Shown piece after piece: positions 15,084 through 24,345 of a DNA stretch of 26,687 nt; positions within the stretch are counted from its first letter, which is position 1; each line of letters starts with the position of its first letter. The notes under the pieces are model-generated. The model was not told where the DNA came from and did not search any database. It saw only the letters and a list, made by a program, of their open reading frames with translations. The stretch lies in the NCBI GenBank assembly GCA_046759385.1, contig JBHICC010000039.1, forward strand, positions 1 through 26,687, written 5' to 3'. A program made the translations under genes and the position numbers. This DNA is from JBHICC01 sp046759385. Its GTDB lineage: Bacteria; Pseudomonadota; Gammaproteobacteria; Acidiferrobacterales; SPGG2.

Positions 15084-15410
15084 ATGAGTGCACAACCCGC
15101 TAAGAAGGGCGACAGCGCTATCAATATCCGACCGCTTCACGACCGTGTGGTCGTGCGCCGCTTGGAAGAGGAGACCACGTCGCCGGGCGGTATCGTCATT
15201 CCGGATACGGCGAAGGAAAAACCTATCCAGGGTGAGATTGTCGCCGTGGGCAAGGGCAAGATCTCGGAGAGTGGAGAGGTCCGCCCATTGGATGTGAAGC
15301 CAGGCGACAAGGTGTTGTTCGGTAAATACTCCGGCACCGAAGTGAAGCTCGGCGGTGAGGAGCTACTCGTGATGCGCGAAGAAGACATCATGGGCGTGGT
15401 TGAAGGTTAA
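15084..15410 (+). CDS. groES: Co-chaperonin GroES (Hsp10) with N-terminal extension
   Basis: GroES is the heptameric lid of the GroEL folding chamber. The protein has 108 residues; usual GroES has about 96 and starts MNIRPLHDRV. Here 12 residues (MSAQPAKKGDSA) precede INIRPLHDRVVVRR, and the codon at the usual start is ATC, so no start is possible there. AAAGGAGG lies about nine bases ahead of the ATG at 15084, which supports the longer form. The mobile loop (about residues 28-43, TTSPGGIVIPDTAKEK), the GDKVLFGKYSGTEV strand and the C-terminal EEDIMGVVEG are normal. Expression is from the CIRCE-controlled promoter, with groEL 48 bases downstream. Confidence 0.96.
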   Translation: MSAQPAKKGDSAINIRPLHDRVVVRRLEEETTSPGGIVIPDTAKEKPIQGEIVAVGKGKISESGEVRPLDVKPGDKVLFGKYSGTEVKLGGEELLVMREEDIMGVVEG

Positions 15411-15458
15411 CCGTTTCCGTATATTTCCCTACAAACGAATCTATAGGAGAGCAATAAC

Positions 15459-17096
<1,638 letters not shown>

Positions 17097-17122
17097 CCAT
17101 GCTCGCCTGGCGATGACTGGAG

Positions 17123-17153
17123 AGGCCCCGCGGTAGTGGGGCCTTTCTTTTTT
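17123..17153 (+). terminator. Intrinsic terminator of groES-groEL
   Basis: AGGCCCC at 17123-17129 pairs with GGGGCCT at 17138-17144, and two more pairs (one G-T) close a GGTA loop. TTTCTTTTTT follows at 17144-17153. It lies 27 bases after the groEL stop. On the other strand there is no T-run, so it works in one direction only. Confidence 0.92.
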
Positions 17154-17207
17154 GCTGACTGGTGATTCGTAAGTGCCCCAGGCGGTGCACCAATCACCAC
17201 GAATCAA

Positions 17208-17855
17208 TCAATTCTTTCTCACTAGCATCACGCCGTCGCGCACCGTGAGCAACACGTTCTCGACGCGCGGATCGCTCTGCACAAGATCGTTGAACGCCAC
17301 GACCGCGTGATCGGTTCCCTGATCAGGATCGAGCACATTTCCAGACCACAGCGTGTTGTCGGCCACCAGCACACCGCCGCTACGCAATAGCGACAGCGCA
17401 GCGTCGTAGTAGGCACAGTAATTCTCCTTGTCGGCGTCGATGAACACCATGTCGAAGACCACAGCCGCTTCGAGCATTCTCACCGTATCGATCGCCGGCC
17501 CGACCCGGATCGTGATCTTATGACCATGGGGGCTGCGGTCAAAGTACGACTGCGCGATCTTGGCTGTGTCGGCATCGATTTCACAGCTGATCAGCTCGCC
17601 ATCTTCGGGCAATGCCTCCGCCATCGTCAGCGCTGAGTAACCTGTGTACAGGCCGATCTCTAGAATCCGCCGAGCGCGCGTTAGCTTGACCAGCAGCTTC
17701 AGCATCGCGCCTTCGACAGGACCTACCAGCATCTGTGGCTTGTCGCAATGGGCTAAGGTGTACGCTTTCAGTTCCTCGAGCAATGTGGAATGAGGGGTCG
17801 TGTGGGCTGTGGCGTACTGCTCGATCGACGCGGAAACAATCGGTTTCATCTTCAC
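17208..17855 (-). CDS. SAM-dependent O-methyltransferase (caffeoyl-CoA OMT-like)
   Basis: The 215-residue protein belongs to the class I methyltransferase group related to caffeoyl-CoA and catechol O-methyltransferases (Methyltransf_3). The SAM-binding motif LEIGLYTGYSALTM lies at 65-78, the acidic CEIDAD at about 91-96, the metal-binding FIDADKENY at 138-146 and VADNTLWSG at 163-171. These enzymes usually need a divalent metal and methylate catechol-like hydroxyls, but the substrate here cannot be told. The start is the ATG at 17855, with a second in-frame ATG two codons later. It stands alone between the groEL terminator and glnA, on the glnA strand. Confidence 0.88.
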   Translation of the reverse strand: MKMKPIVSASIEQYATAHTTPHSTLLEELKAYTLAHCDKPQMLVGPVEGAMLKLLVKLTRARRILEIGLYTGYSALTMAEALPEDGELISCEIDADTAKIAQSYFDRSPHGHKITIRVGPAIDTVRMLEAAVVFDMVFIDADKENYCAYYDAALSLLRSGGVLVADNTLWSGNVLDPDQGTDHAVVAFNDLVQSDPRVENVLLTVRDGVMLVRKN

Positions 17856-17928
17856 GCTACCCTAATGATCGCTGCCCAATGGTGAGTCTTCGTGGGATGC
17901 GAGCGCGCGGCGTTACGAGTAGCGAGTA

Positions 17929-17994
17929 GCCGGTAGCGAGAGAACAGTGGTCAAACTCGCTTCTGTTCCCTGCTACGAGGAACTCGCTACCGGC
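17929..17994. repeat. Palindromic repeat behind glnA, GTAGCGAG units
   Basis: GCCGGTAGCGAG (17929-17940) and CTCGCTACCGGC (17983-17994) are perfect 12-base inverted copies. Inside them GAACAG (17942-17947) and CTGTTC (17963-17968) also pair. The word GTAGCGAG, or GAGTAGC, is further repeated in tandem just outside (17916-17940). The element begins directly after the glnA stop at 18000 and could form a long cruciform or an RNA stem at the end of the glnA message. There is no T-run on either strand. It resembles a REP-type intergenic repeat. Confidence 0.7.
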
Positions 17995-17999
17995 AGCCG

Positions 18000-19415
18000 C
18001 TAGACGTCGTAGTAGAGCGCGAACTCGTAGGGGTGAGGACGCAACCGGATGGCATCGACCTCGCGCTCGCGCTTGTAGTCTAACCAAGTGTCGATTACGT
18101 CCTGGGTGAACACGTCACCCTTGGTCAAAAACGTGTTGTCGCCTTCGAGCGCGTCCAATGCGGCCTCCAGCGACCCCACAACCGATTTAACATTTTTCTG
18201 TTCCTCAGGTTCCAAGTCGTAAAGGTCCTTGTCAACCGGTTCCGGCGGCTCAATCTTGTTCTCGACGCCGTCTAGCCCCGCCATTAGCATCGCCGGGAAC
18301 GCATAATACGGGTTGCAACTCGGGTCGGGCGTACGAAACTCGATGCGCTTGGCTTTTTCGCTGCTGCTGTACATCGGTATGCGTACGCAAGCGCTGCGGT
18401 TGCGCTGCGAATAGACCAGGTTAATTGGCGCTTCGTAACCGGGTACCAACCTGCGGTAGGAGTTGGTCGTCGGCGCGATAAACGCGCACAGCGCATCGGC
18501 ATGCTTCAAGATACCGCCGATGTAGTGACGAGCGGTGTCGCTGATGAGCCCGTAGCCATTAGCGTCGAAGAACATGTTTTTGCCGTTTTTCCACAGGCTC
18601 TGATGCACATGCATGCCAGAGCCATTATCCATGAATATGGGTTTGGGCATCATGGTCACGGTCTTACCGTGTTTCAGACCGATATTCTTTACAATGTATT
18701 TGTACAACAGTACCTGATCGGCCATGCGCGTCAGCGGTGCGTAACGCATGTCGATCTCGGCCTGTCCTGCCGTGCCCACTTCGTGGTGATGCACCTCGAC
18801 TTCGATGCCAACCTTCTGCAGGGTCTGCACCATCTCGGAGCGAATATCCTGCATATGATCCATTGGTGGTACTGGAAAGTAACCCTCTTTATAGCGTGGC
18901 TTGTAGCCCAAGTTGGGTCTGGATGCGTCGCCCGAGTTCCAAAATCCCTCGATCGAGTCGACATGGTAGAACGCTTCGTTGTACGTCTGGTCGAAACGCA
19001 CGTTGTCGAAGATGTAAAACTCGAGCTCAGGTCCCCAGTAGCTGACCTCCGCGACCCCCGAGCTCTTTAGATACTGCTCGGCTTTCTGCGCTACGTAGCG
19101 CGGATCGCGGGTATAGGGCTGACCAGTAACCGGGTCCCTCACGTTGCAAACAATGCTCAAGGTCGGTATCTGCGTAAACGGATCGAGGAAGGCGGACTCA
19201 GGGTCCGGCACCAGCAGCATGTCGCTCTCCTGGATCTGTTGAAAACCGCGGATACTAGACCCGTCGTACCCGATACCTTCATCGAACAACTCCTCGTCAA
19301 ACGCAGAGACGGGTATGGAGAAGTGCTGCCAAAGGCCAGGAAAATCGCAGAATTTTAAGTCAACGATCTCCACCTTGTTTGCCTTGGCGAATTTCAAGAT
19401 CTCTTTCTTGTCCAT
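18000..19415 (-). CDS. glnA: Glutamine synthetase, type I (adenylylation-regulated)
   Basis: GlnA makes glutamine from glutamate, ammonia and ATP and is the main ammonia-assimilating enzyme, a dodecamer. The 471-residue protein shows the beta-grasp N-terminus with FDGSS-type GYDGSSIRGFQ, metal and ATP motifs ELEFYIFD, HHHEVGTAGQAEIDMRY, KPIFMDNGSGMHVHQSL, the NRSACVRIP and KRIEFRTPDPSCNPY signatures, and Tyr399 in KDLYDLEPEE, the site that GlnE adenylylates. It thus belongs to the GSI-beta group. The start ATG at 19415 follows a GGGGGG stretch. glnE lies 274 bases away in the opposite direction. No glnL-glnG pair follows; an O-methyltransferase does. Confidence 0.98.
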   Translation of the reverse strand: MDKKEILKFAKANKVEIVDLKFCDFPGLWQHFSIPVSAFDEELFDEGIGYDGSSIRGFQQIQESDMLLVPDPESAFLDPFTQIPTLSIVCNVRDPVTGQPYTRDPRYVAQKAEQYLKSSGVAEVSYWGPELEFYIFDNVRFDQTYNEAFYHVDSIEGFWNSGDASRPNLGYKPRYKEGYFPVPPMDHMQDIRSEMVQTLQKVGIEVEVHHHEVGTAGQAEIDMRYAPLTRMADQVLLYKYIVKNIGLKHGKTVTMMPKPIFMDNGSGMHVHQSLWKNGKNMFFDANGYGLISDTARHYIGGILKHADALCAFIAPTTNSYRRLVPGYEAPINLVYSQRNRSACVRIPMYSSSEKAKRIEFRTPDPSCNPYYAFPAMLMAGLDGVENKIEPPEPVDKDLYDLEPEEQKNVKSVVGSLEAALDALEGDNTFLTKGDVFTQDVIDTWLDYKREREVDAIRLRPHPYEFALYYDV

Positions 19416-19560
19416 GGACTACCCCCCATCGGTGGAACAACTTGCTTATGTCGGAACGTGCTGGTATCGGCCACACCTTGACCACGCTAGTCATCGGCCG
19501 GTCCCGTGATCCGTGACGCCTGGCACACCATACCGATAACGACTCGGCGCACGCACTGCC

Positions 19561-19566
19561 ATTATA
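19561..19566 (-). promoter_or_regulatory. Candidate minus-10 element of glnA
   Basis: Read on the minus strand this is a perfect TATAAT in the context GAGTATAATGG, about 145 bases ahead of the glnA ATG. No minus-35 hexamer is seen 16-18 bases upstream, so the promoter would need an activator or be weak. I looked for a sigma54 TGGCAC-N5-TTGC box on the minus strand of this gap and did not find one. TGGCAC at 19520-19525 on the plus strand lacks the TTGC partner. Confidence 0.4.
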
Positions 19567-19689
19567 CTCTCACGCGGTAAAAAGCCATCGTGACTGGCGC
19601 GGTTCCTGGCCAACATCGCATGAGCATGTCATAGTCGTCGCGATATCAGCATTCGCACGTCGAGCTATTATCCAATCGCTGTAGGCATC

Positions 19690-22614
19690 GTGGGCTCCGT
19701 TGACGCTAAATCGGTACAGGACCTGTTTGAGCACGGATTGATCGAGGTGCCGGCGGCGCTGCGCGCGCCGGTCAGGGACTACTGGCAGCAGTTCTGTGCC
19801 GACGCACACACGTTCGCTTTGGATCGGGCGCATGTGGCCGAATGTTTACGCACCTTGCCGCACATCTGGGCTTGTAGTGACTTTGTTGCCCGCGCTTGCC
19901 TAGTGTCCCCAGATCTGCTGGCCGACCTGATTGAGAGCGGGGATCTGCTAACGAGCTATAAACATGGGACCTTGACATCGCGCGTGGGGGTGATTGTCGC
20001 GCAAGCACGCGATGAAGCGGATCTGAAGTGCCGTCTTCGCCGACTTCGGCGTCGCGAAGCGGTACGCGTGGCGTGGCGCGATCTCGCCGGCTGGGCGGAC
20101 CTAGACGAGGTGCTGCGCGGCTTGTCGGAGCTTGCCGATGCGAGCATCGACGCCGCTCTCACGTGGCTATCGAGCAAGCTGGCAGCCGAACGCGGCAAAC
20201 CGCTTTTTGAGCGCAGCGGTAAACCAATGTCAATGGTAGTGCTAGGTCTGGGTAAGCTCGGCGGCCATGAGCTCAACTTCTCCTCCGACGTCGATCTCAT
20301 GTTCGCCTATCCTGGACCAGGCCAAACGACGGGCAAGCACCCGCTCGGCGGTCACGAGTTCTTTATTCAACTCGGTCGTCGGCTGATCAATGTGTTGAGT
20401 GAAGTCACTGCCGATGGTTTCGTCTTTCGCGTAGATATGCGTTTGCGCCCAAACGGCAGCAGCGGTCCGCTAGCGCTGGGGTTCGATGCGATGGAGCATT
20501 ACTATCAAACGCACGGTCGCGAATGGGAGCGCTACGCGTTAATAAAGAGCCGCATTGTTGCCGGGGATCGCGCAGCAGGCGAACGGCTGCTCGAACGCCT
20601 GCGGCCGTTCATCTACAGAAAGTATGTCGATTACGGAGCGGTCCAGGCGATTCGCGATATGAAAGCGCTGATTAACCGCGAGCTGCAGCGTAAGGGTCTG
20701 CGCAGCAATCTCAAGCTCGGGCCGGGTGGTATTCGCGAGATCGAGTTTATCGGCCAGGCTTTCCAGTTGATCCGTGGTGGCCGCGAGCCAAGTCTGCAGC
20801 GGCGGGAAATCATCGATACCTTACAGGCGCTATGCGATGGTGGGCATCTTGCGTGCGATGTCGTCGATGAGCTGACTAAGGCGTACCGATTTCTGCGCAA
20901 TACCGAGAATCGCTTGCAAATGATCGCCGACCGGCAGACGCACGAGTTGCCACATGACCCGCTCGATCAGGCACGCTTGGCAGCGGCGATGGGATTCGAC
21001 GCGTGGCAGGACTTCGAGCAAGCACTGGGAGCGCTCACGGCAAAAGTGCAGGGATGTTTTGACGAGGTATTCGCGGCACCGAGCGAGCACCAGCACCTTG
21101 AAGGTGACGAAGGGCTAGCTGCGATTTGGCTTGGCGCGCTCGACGACGATACCGCGGACCGGGTGCTAGCCGCGCGGGGTTTCGACAAGCCAAGCGATAC
21201 CGTAGCGTTACTGTGCGGCTTACGCACTGGAGCCTCGTACAATGCGCTTTCGAGCGAAGGCCGCGCACGGCTTGACCGGCTTGTACCGATGCTGTTAGCA
21301 GCCGCGAGCCACACTCGCGAGCCACACACAACGATGACGCGTGTGATTCAGTTGATCGAGGCCATCGGCCGGCGTTCTGCGTATCTTGTGCTGTTGCTAG
21401 AGAATCCAACGGCGTTGTCACAGTTGGTCAATCTATGCGCAACAAGCCCATGGATCGCCAGTTGGATTAGCCAACATCCGATCTTGCTTGATGAGCTAAT
21501 TGATCCAGGAAGCTTGTACACGCTGCCGACGCGCGAGGCGTTAACGACAGAGTTGAGCCAGCGGCTGACCCACGTGCCTTCGGATGATCTCGAATCACAG
21601 ATGGAGTTGCTGCGCGAGTTCCGGCACGGCCATATCTTGCGCGTAGCGGCGGCGGATATCGGTCCGGGGCTGGCGCCCGAGCAGGTGGGCGCCCAACTCG
21701 CTGGTCTTGCCGATGCAGTGCTCGATGCGTGCCTGGATATGGCCAAGCACGGACTCGTCGAGAAACACGGTGAGCCGGTGTGCGCCGCCGACGACACGAC
21801 CGGATTCGCCATTGTCGGCTACGGCAAGCTTGGCAGCCTTGAGCTCGGATACGTTTCTGATCTAGACATAATCTTTTTGTATGAAACCTGTGATGTCGGA
21901 AGTGAAACGGCCGGGCCGTTGGCAGTATCGCACGACGTGTTCTTTGCGCGGCTTGGACAGCGCATTATTCATGTGCTTACTACGCGGACCCGCGCTGGCC
22001 TGCTCTACGAAGTCGACATGAGGTTGCGGCCAAGCGGGCGCGCCGGAGCGCTCGTCACCTCGTTGCCCGCATTCCGCGATTACCAACGGGACCGCGCCTG
22101 GACTTGGGAACATCAAGCACTCGTGCGTGCGCGCCCGATTGCGGGTAAACAAGAGCTCTGTGAGCGATTTGCAAACGTGCGCCGCGAGATCTTGTGCATA
22201 CCGCGCGAGCGCGACCAACTCCGAGACGACGTAGTAGCGATGCGTGCGAAGATGGTTGCGGCCCACTCCCCCCACGACACTACTTTGTTCGATATCAAAC
22301 ACGACCGCGGAGGTATCGTCGACATTGAATTTATGGTCCAATATTGGGTGCTGCTGTGGGCGGCACGTCATCCAGAGCTGGTAGAGCATACTGACAATAT
22401 CAGCATCCTGGAATCGTTGGCGAACGCCGGTCTGCTGGGCGCAGAGCGCAAGCAGTTACTGGTAGATGCCTATCGTCGCTACCTTTCCACAGAACACCAT
22501 CTCAAGCTGACGGACCGCAAGTCGGTGGTCGAAAGCGCTGAGCTTGCAGGTTTGCCGGACCTTGTTGCGGTCGTTTGGCGGGAGGTGTTTGAGTCGTCTT
22601 CTGCTGCCGACTAA
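19690..22614 (+). CDS. glnE: Bifunctional glutamine synthetase adenylyltransferase/deadenylylase
   Basis: GlnE adds or removes AMP on the tyrosine of GlnA, in answer to PII protein and glutamine. At 974 residues it is close to the family (E. coli 946). Both nucleotidyltransferase domains are intact: the N-terminal deadenylylase with LGLGKLGGHELNFSSDVD (184-202, metal aspartates D200 and D202) and the C-terminal adenylylase with VGYGKLGSLELGYVSDLD (709-726, D724 and D726). RMRLRPNGSSGPL-type and DMRLRPSGRAGAL motifs follow each. The start is a GTG at 19690 with a weak TAGG ribosome site. It is divergent from glnA and 58 bases ahead of ilvE on the same strand. Confidence 0.97.
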   Translation: MGSVDAKSVQDLFEHGLIEVPAALRAPVRDYWQQFCADAHTFALDRAHVAECLRTLPHIWACSDFVARACLVSPDLLADLIESGDLLTSYKHGTLTSRVGVIVAQARDEADLKCRLRRLRRREAVRVAWRDLAGWADLDEVLRGLSELADASIDAALTWLSSKLAAERGKPLFERSGKPMSMVVLGLGKLGGHELNFSSDVDLMFAYPGPGQTTGKHPLGGHEFFIQLGRRLINVLSEVTADGFVFRVDMRLRPNGSSGPLALGFDAMEHYYQTHGREWERYALIKSRIVAGDRAAGERLLERLRPFIYRKYVDYGAVQAIRDMKALINRELQRKGLRSNLKLGPGGIREIEFIGQAFQLIRGGREPSLQRREIIDTLQALCDGGHLACDVVDELTKAYRFLRNTENRLQMIADRQTHELPHDPLDQARLAAAMGFDAWQDFEQALGALTAKVQGCFDEVFAAPSEHQHLEGDEGLAAIWLGALDDDTADRVLAARGFDKPSDTVALLCGLRTGASYNALSSEGRARLDRLVPMLLAAASHTREPHTTMTRVIQLIEAIGRRSAYLVLLLENPTALSQLVNLCATSPWIASWISQHPILLDELIDPGSLYTLPTREALTTELSQRLTHVPSDDLESQMELLREFRHGHILRVAAADIGPGLAPEQVGAQLAGLADAVLDACLDMAKHGLVEKHGEPVCAADDTTGFAIVGYGKLGSLELGYVSDLDIIFLYETCDVGSETAGPLAVSHDVFFARLGQRIIHVLTTRTRAGLLYEVDMRLRPSGRAGALVTSLPAFRDYQRDRAWTWEHQALVRARPIAGKQELCERFANVRREILCIPRERDQLRDDVVAMRAKMVAAHSPHDTTLFDIKHDRGGIVDIEFMVQYWVLLWAARHPELVEHTDNISILESLANAGLLGAERKQLLVDAYRRYLSTEHHLKLTDRKSVVESAELAGLPDLVAVVWREVFESSSAAD

Positions 22615-22672
22615 ACTTGCCGCAGGCCCAATGCAAGCGTGACCAACGCAGCTACAACAACAAGAGGTAGGG

Positions 22673-23593
22673 ATGTCGTTCGCTGATCGTGACGGCGTAA
22701 TTTGGTACGACGGAAAGCTCGTTCCTTGGCGCGAAGCAACGACGCACGTGCTGACCCACACCCTGCATTACGGCATGGGGGTGTTCGAGGGTGTGCGTGC
22801 CTACAAGACCGATAAAGGCCCAGCGATCTTTAGGTTGCGCGAGCACACGGAGCGCCTGTTCCGCTCGGCCCAAATTCTGGGCATGTCCATATCCTACGAC
22901 AAGGACACGATAAACGAAGCGATATGCACGGCAGTGCGCAAGAATGGTCTCGACAGCGCTTACATACGGCCAATCTGTTTCTACGGATCCGAGGGCATGG
23001 GTTTGCGCGCCGACAATCTCGACGTTCATGTGGCCGTGGCTGCCTGGTATTGGGGTGCGTACCTAGGTGAGGAAAACATAGAGGCCGGTATCCGCGTGCG
23101 AACCTCGTCGTTCACGCGCCACCACGTCAACGTGGCAATGTGTCGGGCAAAGGCCACTGGTCACTACATCAACTCGATCCTGGCGTTGCACGACGCGCAG
23201 GCGTGCGGCTATGAAGAGGCGCTACTACTCGATGTAGAGGGATTTGTAATGGAAGGCAGTGGCGAGAACATCTTCATCGTGCGCGACGGTGCGATCTATA
23301 CGCCCGACCTGTCTTCTGCACTCGACGGCATCACGCGAGACACGATCTTTCAGTTAGCGGATGAGATCGGAAATCCAGTGAAGGAGAAGCGCATCACGCG
23401 GGATGAGGTTTATATCGCCGATGAGGCGTTCTTCACCGGTACCGCAGCCGAGGTCACGCCGATTCGTGAGCTCGACGGACGCACGATCGGTATCGGCAAG
23501 CGCGGGCCCATCACCGAAACCTTGCAGGGCCTTTTCTTCGATCAGGTGCACGGGCGCCGCTCAGAGCACCCGGAATGGCTGACGTTGGTATGA
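22673..23593 (+). CDS. ilvE: Branched-chain amino acid aminotransferase
   Basis: IlvE is the PLP enzyme that makes or degrades leucine, isoleucine and valine with glutamate/2-oxoglutarate. The 306-residue fold type IV protein shows LHYGMGVFEGVRAY (31-44), the PLP lysine K160 in MCRAKATGHYINS, EALLLD with EGSGENIFIV (194-203), GITRDTI and FFTGTAAEVTPI at the phosphate pocket. AGAGGTAGGG precedes the ATG. It follows glnE by 58 bases, the usual glnE-ilvE-waaF order of Pseudomonas-like genomes. The zinc-finger gene follows nine bases later. Confidence 0.96.
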   Translation: MSFADRDGVIWYDGKLVPWREATTHVLTHTLHYGMGVFEGVRAYKTDKGPAIFRLREHTERLFRSAQILGMSISYDKDTINEAICTAVRKNGLDSAYIRPICFYGSEGMGLRADNLDVHVAVAAWYWGAYLGEENIEAGIRVRTSSFTRHHVNVAMCRAKATGHYINSILALHDAQACGYEEALLLDVEGFVMEGSGENIFIVRDGAIYTPDLSSALDGITRDTIFQLADEIGNPVKEKRITRDEVYIADEAFFTGTAAEVTPIRELDGRTIGIGKRGPITETLQGLFFDQVHGRRSEHPEWLTLV

Positions 23594-23602
23594 TTTTGAG
23601 CG

Positions 23603-23800
23603 ATGGCCGGTGAATCCACCCCTAACACGGAACAGCACTATGAGGTGACTCAGAAGGACTTGCCGTTGCATTGCCCGATGCCAGGCATGAGCTTGTGGAA
23701 CTCCCATCCACGCGTGTATTTGCCTATCGAGAAAAGCGGCGAGGAACGTTGTCCGTATTGCGGCACGTTGTATACCTTGAAGACCCCGGTGGGCGCGTAG
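23603..23800 (+). CDS. Small CHCC zinc-finger protein
   Basis: The 65-residue protein belongs to the zf-CHCC family, also seen at the C-terminus of the mitochondrial complex I subunit NDUFS6. The four metal ligands are C24, H35, C50 and C53 (C-x10-H-x14-C-x2-C), in CPMPGMSLWNSHPRVYLP and ERCPYCGTLY. It is cytoplasmic, with no signal or membrane segment. Bacterial members are regularly found between ilvE and waaF, as here, but their function is unknown. It starts nine bases after ilvE, most likely in the same transcript. Confidence 0.92.
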   Translation: MAGESTPNTEQHYEVTQKDLPLHCPMPGMSLWNSHPRVYLPIEKSGEERCPYCGTLYTLKTPVGA

Positions 23801-23802
23801 CG

Positions 23803-24201
23803 CTATCGTTGTTGCCGGTAGTCAGCGTATGACTTTTCTTCAATCAGTTCGGAGCCCAGCGCAAAGCTGAGCTCGCGCTTTACGTCGGACCGTTCATCAT
23901 TATTAAGGTAGACCGAGCGCGCCAGTTCGATGAATTCATCGTCGAACTGCTTCTGTGCCTCTTTGATCCGAATACGATCCTCGATTTCCCAGAGACGCTC
24001 GTTGATTTCCTTGAGCTTGGCGAGCTTAGAGGCAATGTCAGCTTGCGCGAACGCTGAATTGGCCCAGGCGTCTTCGAGTATGGTTAACTCCTTGGTGATG
24101 TTCTTTAGCTTTTCGGGGTCGTTGATGCGTTCAGACTTGATCCGAAGAATCGAGACCTTATCAAGGAACTCACCAATCGATACTTCAACGGTCATATTCA
24201 T
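23803..24201 (-). CDS. DUF6165 family protein
   Basis: The 132-residue protein begins MNMTVEVSIGEFLDKVSILRIKSERI, the signature start of the DUF6165 family, whose function is not known and whose members are often found inside LPS or capsule gene clusters. It is highly charged and predicted to be almost all alpha-helical, with heptad-like coiled-coil potential around 30-90, and has no cysteine, signal or membrane segment. AAGGTGA lies just ahead of the ATG at 24201; the second in-frame ATG is two codons on. It is on the opposite strand to its neighbours, ending two bases from the zinc-finger gene (tail to tail) and divergent from waaF. Confidence 0.82.
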   Translation of the reverse strand: MNMTVEVSIGEFLDKVSILRIKSERINDPEKLKNITKELTILEDAWANSAFAQADIASKLAKLKEINERLWEIEDRIRIKEAQKQFDDEFIELARSVYLNNDERSDVKRELSFALGSELIEEKSYADYRQQR

Positions 24202-24345
24202 TGCTTCACCTTGGCTGCTGTCAAGCCATCACACCATGAGACGTCGGGCTACGGAACTGCTGGTTCGCAATCGGATAAGTGATTATGCTCTACTGTGATC
24301 GCAACCGGGTGAACGCTCTGCATCGACAGGAAATTGAACACCACA

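Noticed and set aside
17163..17206. Inverted TGATTCGT/ACGAATCA after the O-methyltransferase gene
   Set aside because: Only eight pairs with a 28-base loop and no T-run; could be chance.
19520..19535. TGGCAC on the plus strand as a sigma54 minus-24 for glnE
   Set aside because: No TTGC element at the required distance.
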